64,000 nucleotides of DNA from Dongia_B soli (lineage in GTDB: Bacteria; Pseudomonadota; Alphaproteobacteria; Dongiales; Dongiaceae). A program made the position numbers and the translations under genes. Under the pieces are notes generated by a model that had not been told where the DNA came from, ran no database searches, and saw only the letters and a program-made list of their open reading frames with translations. Where the stretch lies: the NCBI RefSeq assembly GCF_034044715.1, contig NZ_JAXCLW010000003.1:248001-312000 (forward strand). Reading direction: 5' to 3'. Positions 46,691-56,060 of this stretch are shown one piece after another (the stretch's first letter is position 1; each line of letters starts with the position of its first letter).

Positions 46691-47425
46691 GTGTGCGGCC
46701 GCTTTAAACTCACCACCCCACCCGATGCGCTGGAAGCTCTGTTTGAGATTCGCTGCACGCTCAATCTCGCGCCACGATATAATATCGCGCCCACTCAGGA
46801 GGCTCCCGTCATCGGGCTTGGCCAGGAAGGGCGGCGGGAATTGCGCTTGTTCCGCTGGGGCCTGGTTCCCGCCTGGGCGAAGGACACCAAGATGGCCGGG
46901 TCGATGATCAATGCCCGGTCGGAAACCGTGCACGAAAAGCCCGCTTTCCGCCAAGCTTTTGCCAAGCGCCGCTGCCTGATCCCGGTGGACGGCTTCTACG
47001 AATGGCAGAAGCCCGGTGAGCAGGAAGCCGAGAGGCTGGGCAAGATCCCGGTACTGCTCACCCTGCCGAACCAGCAATGCTTCGCTTTCGCGGGGTTATG
47101 GGAAGGTTGGAAAAATCCCGACGGGACGATCCTGCGCAGCTTTACCATCATTACCACGACGGCGATTCCAGATTTGCAGCAGTTGCATCATCGAATGCCC
47201 GTCATCCTGCCGCCGCAGGCCTATACCGCCTGGCTCGATCCAAGCACATCGGAGGCATTCCTGCGCGACCTGCTTCAGCCTTACGAGGTGCAGCCGATCA
47301 CGCAGACACCGGTCGGCAATGCCGTGAGCAGCGTTCGCAACGACGATGCGCGCTGCGTGGAACCACGCCCGTTAATTCCAACCGAACTGGCGCTCGATTG
47401 GCCGGAACAACGCGCCGGACGCTGA
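46691..47425 (+). CDS. SRAP (HMCES/YedK) DNA-protein crosslink protein
   Basis: A 244-residue protein starting with GTG and reading MCGRFKLTTPPDAL, so the essential Cys2 is exposed after Met removal. It also contains NARSETVHEKPAFRQAFAKRRCLIPVDGFYEW and the catalytic histidine in HHRMPVILPP. Family members covalently cap abasic sites in single-stranded DNA. The GTG start is the only position that puts Cys at residue 2. Upstream region is 200 bp with no other feature I can see. Confidence 0.94.
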   Translation: MCGRFKLTTPPDALEALFEIRCTLNLAPRYNIAPTQEAPVIGLGQEGRRELRLFRWGLVPAWAKDTKMAGSMINARSETVHEKPAFRQAFAKRRCLIPVDGFYEWQKPGEQEAERLGKIPVLLTLPNQQCFAFAGLWEGWKNPDGTILRSFTIITTTAIPDLQQLHHRMPVILPPQAYTAWLDPSTSEAFLRDLLQPYEVQPITQTPVGNAVSSVRNDDARCVEPRPLIPTELALDWPEQRAGR

Positions 47426-47598
47426 TATTCGCCTGAAAAGCGAAACCTGCTCCCGGCATGCAGGATTTTCATGTGGGACATGCCGGTCATTTGCAACCTC
47501 GACAGCCCCCCGGCTAATGCTGGATAGTGTCGGCAAACCAATCCGGCGCGCCGGTCCCCATAGGACCCTGGCCGGCGCATAGATCATCAGGGGGAATC

Positions 47599-48939
47599 AT
47601 GGCTATCAATATCATCGACCCGCAGTCGCCCGGCCGGCCACATGTGGACAGCTACTGGGCTCAGACAGCTGGCGACGAGGTCGAAAATACCCCCTCGATC
47701 CGCGGCGATATCGACATCGACGTCGCCATCATCGGCGGTGGCTATACCGGGCTTTCCACCGCCTATCATCTGGCCAAGGAATTCGGCCAGACGGCCCATG
47801 TGCTGGAAGCCAACCAGATCGGATGGGGCTGCAGCGGCCGCAATGGCGGCTTCGCCTCGATCGGCATCGGCAAAAGCAGCATCGACGGCTGGATCCGGCG
47901 TTGGGGCCTGGAAGGCGCGCGCAACAGTTTCGAGCAGAGCCGCGATGCCGTCCGCCTGGTTCACGGCCTGTTACGCGAGGAGGCTATTGATGCTCAGCCG
48001 ACCCCTGACGGTGGCCTGGAACTGGCGCATCAACCCAGCCGGGTCAAAAATCTGATCGAAGATCAGCGTTTCATGAAGGAAAAACTCGGGGTCGAAACTC
48101 GGATTCTGAGCAAGCAGGAACTGGAACGCGACCATTTGATCAGCCGCGAGGCGCATGGCGCGCTGTTCTACGAAGAAGGTTTCGCTCTGCATGCGCTGCG
48201 TTATGCCCGGGGCATGGCGCGCGCGGCACAGAAGCACGGTGCAATCCTTCACAGCTCCTCGCCGGTTCAAGCCTGGCGGCGTGATGGCAAACGTCACCTG
48301 CTGTCGACGCCGGGCGGCATTGTCCGGGCAAATCAAGTGGTGATCGCCGGCAATGGCTATACCGGTGACCGCCTGCATTCGCATATCAACGGCCGGCTGC
48401 TGCCCGTCCTCTCCAATATCATCGTGACCCGGCCGCTCACCGAAGCCGAACGGCAATCGGTCAATTGGCTGACCTATCGCAAAATCTGGGATACCCGCCA
48501 TCTGCTGTTCTATTATCGCCTGCTGCCCGACAATCGCATCCTTTTCGGTGCGCGGGGCGGCATTGAGGATACGCCCGAAAGCCGGGCAGAACGCCGGGCC
48601 TGGCTGATCCGCCGATTGGGCGAGATGTTTCCGCCGCTGGCCAAGGTCGATATCGAGTATTTCTGGAATGGCTGGGTCTGCGCCACCTACGACAAGAACC
48701 CGCATGTCGGCACGAGCGATGAAGGCACCGTACATTATGCCCTGGGTTATATCGGGACCGGCGTCGCGCTGTCGACTTATTGCGGTAGGTTGCTCGCGCA
48801 TCAATTGACGGGCTCCAAGACGCTCCAGGCCAGCAGCCTGTTGCGCGTGCCCTTGCCGCGTTTCCCCTTTCCGGCATTCCGCCGCGTCTATCAACGGGTC
48901 ATGTATCAGATGTACGAATTCCAGGATCAGCGTTCCTGA
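47599..48939 (+). CDS. FAD-dependent amine oxidoreductase (DAO family, PuuB/OrdL-like)
   Basis: A 446-residue flavoprotein with FAD-binding AIIGGGYTGLSTAYHLA (around residues 44-60) and the family block GWGCSGRNGGF. Similar enzymes oxidise gamma-glutamylputrescine, sarcosine or other amines to aldehydes. The ATG at 47599 follows CAGGGGG. Three bases separate it from the next gene, a DMT exporter, so the two are translationally coupled. No glutamylputrescine pathway genes are adjacent, so the substrate is open. Confidence 0.9.
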   Translation: MAINIIDPQSPGRPHVDSYWAQTAGDEVENTPSIRGDIDIDVAIIGGGYTGLSTAYHLAKEFGQTAHVLEANQIGWGCSGRNGGFASIGIGKSSIDGWIRRWGLEGARNSFEQSRDAVRLVHGLLREEAIDAQPTPDGGLELAHQPSRVKNLIEDQRFMKEKLGVETRILSKQELERDHLISREAHGALFYEEGFALHALRYARGMARAAQKHGAILHSSSPVQAWRRDGKRHLLSTPGGIVRANQVVIAGNGYTGDRLHSHINGRLLPVLSNIIVTRPLTEAERQSVNWLTYRKIWDTRHLLFYYRLLPDNRILFGARGGIEDTPESRAERRAWLIRRLGEMFPPLAKVDIEYFWNGWVCATYDKNPHVGTSDEGTVHYALGYIGTGVALSTYCGRLLAHQLTGSKTLQASSLLRVPLPRFPFPAFRRVYQRVMYQMYEFQDQRS

Positions 48940-48942
48940 ACC

Positions 48943-49911
48943 ATGACAGTCGGCTCCGTGGCGATGGAAACGCGCTATCAGTCAACCTGGTTTCGGTATG
49001 TCGTGGGGCCGCTTTTCCTACTTGCCATGGGCCTTGGCTGGAGCGGCAGCTATACCTTGGCAAAGATCGCCACGACGCGCGGCGCATCTCCCTTCGGCAT
49101 GACGATTTGGGAGGGGCTGGGTAGCGGCCTTCTTCTGCTTTTGGTCTGCGCCTTCATCAGGCGCTGGCCACGCTTCGATCGCCGGCATCTGATTTATTAT
49201 ACGATCAACGGCCTGATCGGGTTGTCCTTGCCCTCGGTCATCCTGCTCTGGGTTTCACCACACCTGCCAGTCAGTATCACCACCCTGCTGATTCCCCTGG
49301 CACCGGTGGTTACCTATCTTTTCGTCGTTCTGTTGCGGCTCGAACGGTTTCTCGCCTTGCGCGCGCTTGGCGTATTGCTGGGCTTTGCCGGGGTGTTGAT
49401 GATCGTGCTGCCGCGCAACAGCTTGCCTGATACGTCGATGGTCGGCTGGGTGTTGATCGGTCTGGTTGCCTCGGTACTTTATGCGTCACAGAATGTTTAT
49501 ATCGCGCTGAAATGTCCGCCCGGGGCCGATGCCCTGTCGCAGACGGCTGCCATGCTTTTCATCGGTGGCCTGGTGATTGTACCCTTCGCCTGGGCAACCG
49601 ACGGCTTCATCTCGCCGTTTCGCGCCTGGGATATCGTGACCTACTGCGCTTTCGGCATGATGGTGATCAATGCCCTCTTCACCATCGCCTTTGTCTGGTT
49701 GATCCAGGTCATCAGTCCCGTTTTCGCGTCGCAGAACGCCTATACCATCACACTGTGTGGCACTTTCTGGGGATGGCTGGTCTTCGGCGAGATGCATACC
49801 GCCTGGATCTGGGGCTCCCTTGCCGCCATGGTCGTTGGCGTCATGCTCGTAACGCTGGTCCGGGATCGACGGCAGATATCACTTGCGACGCGCGCCGTCG
49901 AAGAGGCTTAA
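48943..49911 (+). CDS. DMT superfamily (EamA) transporter coupled to amine oxidase
   Basis: A 322-residue protein with ten hydrophobic helices (first: FLLAMGLGWSGSYTLAKIA). Two EamA repeats are visible. Its start lies three bases after the amine oxidase stop, an arrangement of one operon. It may transport the oxidase's substrate or product, which is inference only. Confidence 0.9.
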   Translation: MTVGSVAMETRYQSTWFRYVVGPLFLLAMGLGWSGSYTLAKIATTRGASPFGMTIWEGLGSGLLLLLVCAFIRRWPRFDRRHLIYYTINGLIGLSLPSVILLWVSPHLPVSITTLLIPLAPVVTYLFVVLLRLERFLALRALGVLLGFAGVLMIVLPRNSLPDTSMVGWVLIGLVASVLYASQNVYIALKCPPGADALSQTAAMLFIGGLVIVPFAWATDGFISPFRAWDIVTYCAFGMMVINALFTIAFVWLIQVISPVFASQNAYTITLCGTFWGWLVFGEMHTAWIWGSLAAMVVGVMLVTLVRDRRQISLATRAVEEA

Positions 49912-49920
49912 CCGCTTCAA

Positions 49921-51297
49921 CTAGCGACGATCGATGAGATGCATGAACGATCCGGAAACCACGCCATGCCGATGGCCGGCAATGCCAAGCTCCCGCCCCT
50001 GTGCATCGCGCATCTCAAAGAGCTTGCCGCCCTCGTCTTCCTGCAGGATCGTGGCGTAGTGGAATTCATGGCCCCTGAATGAGTCGCCGGCACGTCCGAG
50101 CGCATTAGCGGCGAGAAGCCGGAGCTCTCGATAACCGAGATGCAGTTTGCGCTGTGCGAAAGAGGTTTCCAGCGGCAGCAGGCCGAGCATTGCGTGACGG
50201 TGCCCCTCCGCATCGGTAACCGCCCGCCCCAAGACCATATAGCCGCCGCATTCGCCATAGATGGTCACGCCGCGCGCGGCCGCATCACGCAAGCCGTCGA
50301 GAAAACAGGTGTTAGATGCCAGCTTACCGGCATGCAGTTCCGGATAGCCTCCCGGCAGGAAGATGGCATCGGCCGTCTTGGCTGCCGTTTCATTGGCTAA
50401 TGGCGAGAAGAAACTGAGTTCCGCACCCGCTTTGCGCCAAGCCAGCAACTGCCCTGAATAGGCGAAAGCAAAGGCGATATCCTTGGCGATGGCGATATGC
50501 TGGCCGAGCGGCGGCAGCAAAGCCCGTGGCGGCTTTCCCGTATCTGGCGAGTCGATAGCGATCGGCTGAGCGGCGGCGATCAAGCGATCGATCTCCACAT
50601 GGGTCGCCATGTGATCGGCCGCCCTCTGCAGGAAGCGTGGCAGATCACCATGTTCTGCCGCCTGGACCAGACCGAGATGCCGGTCCGGCAAAGCAAGATG
50701 GGCTATTTGCGGCACGAAGCCGAAAACCGGCAGGCCGAGTTGATCGAAAGCCTGGCGCAGGATTTCGACGTGCCGGGCGCCGCCGACATTGTTGCAGATG
50801 ACGCCGGCGATATGCACGCCCGGGTGATGGTTGCGCATCCCCCGCGCGACGGCTGCCGCCGTTGCTCCCTGGCCTTTGACATTCAAGACCAGGATGACTG
50901 GCCAACCCGTCATTGCCGCGAGCTGCGCCGTCGAGCCGATCGGCAAGATATCGGCCACCGCGCCCGCCGGCATGGCCGCGCCGTCGAACAGCCCCATGAC
51001 GCCTTCAACAACCAGCAGGTCTGCCGGCGTGGATGCATCGATCAAGGCTGCGAGGCTGGCTGGCCGCATGGCCCAGGGATCGAGATTGAAGCAATCCGCG
51101 CCGCTGGCGGCGGCATGGAAGGCGGGGTCGATATAATCGGGTCCGATTTTGCAGCCCCGCGCCGCGATACCCTGCCTCGCCAGCAAATGAAGAAGCCCCA
51201 GCGTCAGCGTTGTTTTGCCGCTGCCGGAAGCGGCGGCGGCAATGATCAGGCCGCGAGGGATCGAGGCTCGGGGCCGGCTGTCAGCGCCGACATCCAC
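49921..51297 (-). CDS. cobB: Cobyrinate a,c-diamide synthase
   Basis: A 458-residue ATP-dependent amidase of the corrin ring (CbiA/CobB). The N-terminal P-loop is AAAASGSGKTTLT, and the C-terminal class I glutaminase-like domain has nucleophile Cys in YGECGGYMVLG. It amidates the a and c side chains of cobyrinic acid (early route) or hydrogenobyrinic acid (late route). It lies three bases after cobA on the same strand. Confidence 0.95.
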   Translation of the reverse strand: MDVGADSRPRASIPRGLIIAAAASGSGKTTLTLGLLHLLARQGIAARGCKIGPDYIDPAFHAAASGADCFNLDPWAMRPASLAALIDASTPADLLVVEGVMGLFDGAAMPAGAVADILPIGSTAQLAAMTGWPVILVLNVKGQGATAAAVARGMRNHHPGVHIAGVICNNVGGARHVEILRQAFDQLGLPVFGFVPQIAHLALPDRHLGLVQAAEHGDLPRFLQRAADHMATHVEIDRLIAAAQPIAIDSPDTGKPPRALLPPLGQHIAIAKDIAFAFAYSGQLLAWRKAGAELSFFSPLANETAAKTADAIFLPGGYPELHAGKLASNTCFLDGLRDAAARGVTIYGECGGYMVLGRAVTDAEGHRHAMLGLLPLETSFAQRKLHLGYRELRLLAANALGRAGDSFRGHEFHYATILQEDEGGKLFEMRDAQGRELGIAGHRHGVVSGSFMHLIDRR

Positions 51298-51300
51298 GCT

Positions 51301-52140
51301 TTATCCAACCTGTGTCTTGTTTCGGTGCCCGAGGGGATCGGGCGTCAGGATGCGGCCGTCCAGCGCACCGATCCAATCGAGCGCCGCACGCAGACGCACG
51401 ACCTCGCCCACCACCACGATGGCCGGTGGTTCGATCCCGCTTGCCTCGACCGCAGCCGAGCAGGCCGCCAGTGTCGTCTCCAGCACCCGTTGCTCCGATG
51501 TCGTCGCCTTGCTGACCACCGCTACCGGTTCATCCGGCCTGCGGCCGGCCTGTTGCAGCCTCTCCGCAATCTGCCCGATATGTTTCAAGGCCATGTAGAG
51601 CACAATGACGGGCGACCCTTTGCCCAGCGACATCCAGTCGATACCGTCTGGCACGACGCCCGATGCATCATGGCCGGTAATGAAGGTCACGGCGGAATTG
51701 CAGTCCCGATGGGTCACCGGGATACCCGCATAAGCGAGGCCGCCGATACCGGCGCTGACGCCCGGCACGATGCGGAACGGAATGCCGGCTTCGACCAGGC
51801 TCAGAGCCTCCTCGCCGCCGCGTCCAAAAACGAAAGGATCGCCCCCCTTCAAGCGCAACACCCGCTTGCCCTCGCGCGCCAATTGGATGAGGCGCAGCGA
51901 AATATCGGGCTGCTTGGCCGAAGGCTTTCCGCCGCGTTTGCCGGCATATTCCAGCACAGCGCCGGGCCGTGCCAGATCGAGCACCGCCTGATCGACCAGC
52001 GCATCATAGACGATGACATCCGCCTGGCTGAGGCCGCGTACGGCCAGCAAGGTCAACAATCCGGCGGCCCCCGGACCGGCGCCGGTGAGCCAGACCCAGC
52101 CGGGCTGCAATTCCGGTAAGCTATCGAGCAATTTGTTCAT
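51301..52140 (-). CDS. cobA: Uroporphyrinogen-III C-methyltransferase
   Basis: A 279-residue SAM-dependent methyltransferase making precorrin-2. It shows the tetrapyrrole-methylase opening LTGAGPGAAGLLTLLAVRGL, LKGGDPFVFGRGGEE and IPVTHRD. No CysG-type dehydrogenase/chelatase domain is fused, so this is the stand-alone form, consistent with cobalamin synthesis. Divergent from cbiD across 68 bp. Confidence 0.95.
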   Translation of the reverse strand: MNKLLDSLPELQPGWVWLTGAGPGAAGLLTLLAVRGLSQADVIVYDALVDQAVLDLARPGAVLEYAGKRGGKPSAKQPDISLRLIQLAREGKRVLRLKGGDPFVFGRGGEEALSLVEAGIPFRIVPGVSAGIGGLAYAGIPVTHRDCNSAVTFITGHDASGVVPDGIDWMSLGKGSPVIVLYMALKHIGQIAERLQQAGRRPDEPVAVVSKATTSEQRVLETTLAACSAAVEASGIEPPAIVVVGEVVRLRAALDWIGALDGRILTPDPLGHRNKTQVG

Positions 52141-52208
52141 GCGGGCATCCTAGTTTTCCGCCGCGGCCAGACTAGTCAAATTTGGACATCGACCGCTAGA
52201 ATAGCGTC

Positions 52209-53312
52209 ATGACTCGCAAGCCAAAAGACCTTCCCCAGGCCCTGCGGCGCGGCTGGACCACCGGAGCCTGCGCCACCGCAGCGACGAAGGCCGCCTTGAC
52301 CGCGCTGCTGACGGGGCAATTTCCCGATCCGGTAACCATAACCTTGCCCAAAGGCGAACAGCCGAGCTTCACCCTGGCTCGCACCGAAAAACTGGCCGAT
52401 GGGCGTTACATGGCGGCCATTATCAAGGATGCCGGGGACGATCCCGATGTGACGCATCTCGCCGAGATTCGCGCCAGCCTGCGCCTCTTGCCTGCAGGCC
52501 AGGGCATCGTCTTTCGCGGCGGCCCTGGTGTCGGTATGGTGACCAAGCCCGGATTGCCCATCGGGGTCGGCGAACCGGCGATCAACCCTGTTCCACGCAA
52601 GCTGATGCGTGATGTCGTCAACGAACTGATGACGGCGCATGGAAAACAGGCCGATGTCGAAATCGAAATCTCTGTGCCGCATGGCGAGAAACTGGCGGAG
52701 AAAACCTGGAATCCGCGGCTCGGCATTCTAGGCGGTATCTCTATCCTCGGCACCACCGGCATCGTCAATCCGTTTTCATGTTCGGCCTGGATCGCCTCGA
52801 TCCATCGCGGCATTGATGTCATCCGCGCTGCGGGGTTACCGCATGCCGCCGCTTGTACCGGTTCGACCACGGAAGCTGCCGTGCAGCAACGCTACGGCCT
52901 CCCCGATTTCGCCTTCATCGATATGGGGGATTTTGCCGGCGGCACGCTGAAATATCTGCGGCTCCATCCGATACCGCGGCTGACGCTTGCCGGCGGCTTC
53001 GGCAAGATCTGCAAGCTGGCGGATGGCTGCCTCGATTTGCATTCCGGCCGTAGCCAGGTCAGCTTCGACAGTCTTGCCAAATCCGCGGCGGCGTTGGGTG
53101 CCGTCCCGCAACTGGTCGATCGCATGAGCGAAGCGAATACGGCGATGGAGGTCCTGGAACTTGCACAGGCCGCAGAACTGCCCTTGGCCAATGCGATCGC
53201 AGAGAAGGCCCGGGCGGTTGCTGCCGAAGCCTGCGATCATGCCGTCAGCATCGAAATCCTGATCTACGACCGCAAGGGTGTCTTGGCCGGCCATGCCGAT
53301 TTCGCAGCCTAA
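52209..53312 (+). CDS. cbiD: Cobalt-precorrin-5B C1-methyltransferase
   Basis: A 367-residue protein with RRGWTTGACATAATKAALTALL near the N-terminus, the strongest CbiD signature, plus GVGMVTKPGLPIGVGEPAINPVPR and FGKICKLADG. CbiD methylates C1 in the early-cobalt-insertion pathway, so it is a marker of that route. Its end overlaps cobK by 20 bases. Confidence 0.95.
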   Translation: MTRKPKDLPQALRRGWTTGACATAATKAALTALLTGQFPDPVTITLPKGEQPSFTLARTEKLADGRYMAAIIKDAGDDPDVTHLAEIRASLRLLPAGQGIVFRGGPGVGMVTKPGLPIGVGEPAINPVPRKLMRDVVNELMTAHGKQADVEIEISVPHGEKLAEKTWNPRLGILGGISILGTTGIVNPFSCSAWIASIHRGIDVIRAAGLPHAAACTGSTTEAAVQQRYGLPDFAFIDMGDFAGGTLKYLRLHPIPRLTLAGGFGKICKLADGCLDLHSGRSQVSFDSLAKSAAALGAVPQLVDRMSEANTAMEVLELAQAAELPLANAIAEKARAVAAEACDHAVSIEILIYDRKGVLAGHADFAA

Positions 53313-54081
53313 GATTCTCCTGCTCGGCGGCACCGGCGAGGCCAATCAATTGGCCGCCAGGCTGCGCGAAGTTACCGACCTGCCGGTTGTCACTTCGCTG
53401 GCCGGCCGTACCCGCGCCCCGCGCCTGCCCGATGGCGAGGTTCGCGTCGGCGGCTTCGGCGGCGTCGGAGGTCTGACCGATTATCTGCGGCGCCATGATA
53501 TCCGCCTGATCATCAATGCCACGCATCCCTATGCGGCGCAGATGAGCGAGAATGCCAGAGCTGCAGCCACGGCTGCGGACGTATCGTTGCTGCGCCTGTT
53601 GCGGCCGGCCTGGCGGCGCGATCCGTTGGATATCTGGATTGAGGTGGAATCGACTGCTGCCGCAGCCGATATCTGCAGATGGCACGGGCAGCGGATTCTT
53701 CTTAGCCTCGGCGGCTCCGATCTGGCGCCCTTCGCAAAAAATACCCGTAGCCATTTCATCGTTCGCATGGTTGACCCGCCGAAGCAAGAACCGCCGCTCG
53801 AACGCTACGAGCTGATCCTAAGCAAGGGTCCATTTTCCTGGATCGACGAGCGGCGCCTGATGATGGAACACGAGATCGACCTGATCGTCAGCAAGAACAG
53901 CGGTGGCCTCGCGACCTATGCCAAGATCGATGTCGCCCGCGATCTTGCAGTTCCAGTCGTCATGATCGACCGGCCGGCCATCGCGAAACAGCCGGGCTGC
54001 CCGGTCGCGGACAATATCGATCAGGCGCTGACCTGCGTGGCCGCCTGGGCAAGTTCCGAGGCGGGTGCAGCGCGCAAGTGA
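53293..54081 (+). CDS. cobK: Precorrin-6A (cobalt-precorrin-6A) reductase
   Basis: A 262-residue NADPH-dependent reductase: N-terminal ILLLGGTGEANQLAARL, GGFGGVGGLTDYLRRH, INATHPYAAQMSENARAAA and SKNSGGLATYAKIDVARDL. The ATG at 53293 is in the normal position within the cbiD 3' end. Its last 61 bases overlap the convergent MFS gene on the other strand. Confidence 0.94.
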   Translation: MPISQPKILLLGGTGEANQLAARLREVTDLPVVTSLAGRTRAPRLPDGEVRVGGFGGVGGLTDYLRRHDIRLIINATHPYAAQMSENARAAATAADVSLLRLLRPAWRRDPLDIWIEVESTAAAADICRWHGQRILLSLGGSDLAPFAKNTRSHFIVRMVDPPKQEPPLERYELILSKGPFSWIDERRLMMEHEIDLIVSKNSGGLATYAKIDVARDLAVPVVMIDRPAIAKQPGCPVADNIDQALTCVAAWASSEAGAARK

Positions 54082-55277
54082 CGCACAGGCGAGCACAAGG
54101 CAACCAGAGCCGATAGCGAATAGCCGCCGACTGCCAGCCACAAAACACCATCCAGGCCGAGGACCGGCACCAGCAGACCCGCAATTGCTGCGCCGAGGGG
54201 CACCGGCCCGTCATTGACGACGCGCACCGTCGCGCTGACGCGCGCCAGCTGTTCCTGCGGCATCAGGCTCTGCCGCAAATGCCGCTCGTGGATGGCGAAA
54301 TAGCTCGTCACGCCATCCTGCAGGATTTGCTGAGCGATCAGGAGTGGAATTGCAACCACGGGCAACAGCCCGGCCGTCGGCAATAAGGCGAGGCCCAGAG
54401 TCTTGACCGCGAAGGCAGCAATGATGCCGGGCCCTACCGGCAGCCAGCCTGCGGTCCAGCGCACAAGAAACGTTCCCAGAAGCGACGCGAGACCGCCGGC
54501 GGCAATGATGAACCCAAGTTCTCCCGGTGACACATGCAGATGCTGGATGACATACAAGACATAAAAGGGTCCCATCATCGCCCCGAAAAACGTCCGCAAG
54601 CCGCGCGCGATCAGCAATGGCCGCAGCAATGGCTGCTGCCAGAGCGCCCTGAAGCCACCGCGAATATCGCCCCAGAGATCGCGCCGCTGTTGGCGGTCGA
54701 TGGCGACCGCCGCTTCTGGCCGGCGGATGCGTAACAGCAAGATGGCTGAGAGCAAATAGGAGAGCGCATGGATCAACAAAGTCATGGGCGCAGTGATGAT
54801 CTGGACCAGCATGCCGCCGATCGGTGGGCCGATCACTTCCGCCGTCGCATCCACGGTCTCACGCTGGCTGTTGGCCCGCAGCAGAACGACCCGATCGACC
54901 AGCGAGGGCAAATGCGCCTGATCGGCGATGTCGAAGAACAGTGACAAGGTCGTCACCAGCGCAACGACGACAACTAGCTGAGTTAGTCCGAGCAGGCCGA
55001 ACCAGGCCGCGAGCGGCACTGACATTAAGACGGCGAAACGCAGGAGATCCGAAGCGATCATGACCGGTCGCCGTCGCCGCCGGTCCAGCCAAGCGCCTGC
55101 CATGAGGCCAAGAACGAGGACCGGCAAGGTGGAGGCGACGCCGATCAGGCTGAGCTCGCCTGGCGTCGCCTGCAGAACCAGAACGGCAGTCAGCGGCACC
55201 GCCTCTCGCGCTACCTTCGTTCCCATGCTTGAGGTGGCGAAGGCGGCCAGCAGATATCTGAAATCGCGATCCGCCAT
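54021..55277 (-). CDS. MFS transporter within the cobalamin cluster
   Basis: A 418-residue, 12-helix MFS protein of the macrolide-efflux-like type (DRRRRRPVMIASDLLRF between helices 2 and 3). It lies six bases after cobM on the same strand and overlaps cobK at its 3' end on the other strand. Position inside the operon hints at a link with corrinoid, cobalt or precursor traffic, but the sequence gives no substrate. It could equally be an inserted exporter gene. Confidence 0.9.
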   Translation of the reverse strand: MADRDFRYLLAAFATSSMGTKVAREAVPLTAVLVLQATPGELSLIGVASTLPVLVLGLMAGAWLDRRRRRPVMIASDLLRFAVLMSVPLAAWFGLLGLTQLVVVVALVTTLSLFFDIADQAHLPSLVDRVVLLRANSQRETVDATAEVIGPPIGGMLVQIITAPMTLLIHALSYLLSAILLLRIRRPEAAVAIDRQQRRDLWGDIRGGFRALWQQPLLRPLLIARGLRTFFGAMMGPFYVLYVIQHLHVSPGELGFIIAAGGLASLLGTFLVRWTAGWLPVGPGIIAAFAVKTLGLALLPTAGLLPVVAIPLLIAQQILQDGVTSYFAIHERHLRQSLMPQEQLARVSATVRVVNDGPVPLGAAIAGLLVPVLGLDGVLWLAVGGYSLSALVALCSPVRHLRAAPASELAQAATQVSA

Positions 55278-55283
55278 GGCGGA

Positions 55284-56060
55284 TCAGCCGGCTGCCTTCT
55301 TCTTTCCCGGCCGCAAGACGTGCTGATGATCGACGTGGTAGAGCCGGCTGTCGTTGAAATCGCGCCGGCCCAGCACATGCCCGACAAAGATGAGCGCCGT
55401 TCGCGTCACTTTCATGGCTTTCACCTTGGCCTTGATATCAGCCAGCGTACCGCGCACGATTTCCTGGTCCGGCCAGCCGACACGGAAAGCGATGATCACT
55501 GGGCAATCTTCGCCATAATGCGGCGTCAACTCGGCAACCACTTTGTGGATGTTGCGGATCGACAGATGGATCGCCAAGGTCGCGCCGGATTTACCGAGCG
55601 TTGCCAGATCTTCGCCCTCAGGCATGGGCGACGCTTCGCCATCGGTCCGGGTGATGATGATGGTCTGGCTGATCTCCGGCAAAGTCAGCTCGCTTTTGAG
55701 CGCCGCAGCTGCTGCAGCGAAAGCGGGCACGCCGGGCGTTACGTCATAGGTGATGCCAAGCTCATCCAGCCGGCGCATCTGCTCGGCTGTCGCGCCATAG
55801 ATCGACGGATCGCCAGAATGCACGCGGGCGACCGTCTTGCCCGCGTCGATCGCCTCTTTGATATGCGAAATGATCTCGTCCAGATGCAGGGGCGCGGTAT
55901 CGATCACCACCGCGTCGGGCCGCGCTAGCGCAACGATTCCCGGTGGCACCAGCGAACCTGCATAGAGCACGACCGGCGCGTCTTCGATCAGACGCTTGCC
56001 CTTGACGGTGATCAGTTCCGGATCGCCCGGCCCTGCACCGATGAAATGAACCATGCTCAT
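55284..56060 (-). CDS. cobM: Precorrin-4 C11-methyltransferase
   Basis: A 258-residue SAM methyltransferase with the tetrapyrrole-methylase start VHFIGAGPGDPELITVKGKRL, VARVHSGDPSIYGATAEQMRRL, and ELTLPEISQTIIITRTDGEASPMPEGE typical of CobM/CbiF. The first ATG overlaps the cbiG-cobJ stop by four bases. It forms the C-11 methyl step of ring contraction intermediates. Confidence 0.95.
   Translation of the reverse strand: MSMVHFIGAGPGDPELITVKGKRLIEDAPVVLYAGSLVPPGIVALARPDAVVIDTAPLHLDEIISHIKEAIDAGKTVARVHSGDPSIYGATAEQMRRLDELGITYDVTPGVPAFAAAAAALKSELTLPEISQTIIITRTDGEASPMPEGEDLATLGKSGATLAIHLSIRNIHKVVAELTPHYGEDCPVIIAFRVGWPDQEIVRGTLADIKAKVKAMKVTRTALIFVGHVLGRRDFNDSRLYHVDHQHVLRPGKKKAAG

Noticed and set aside
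50497..52119. 540-codon open frame antisense to cobB and cobA
   Set aside because: Antisense to two clear corrin-pathway genes; composition is a shadow of those frames.
52141..52208. Search for a cobalamin riboswitch between cobA and cbiD
   Set aside because: The 68-bp gap is too short and lacks the B12-box pattern; none seen elsewhere in the cluster.
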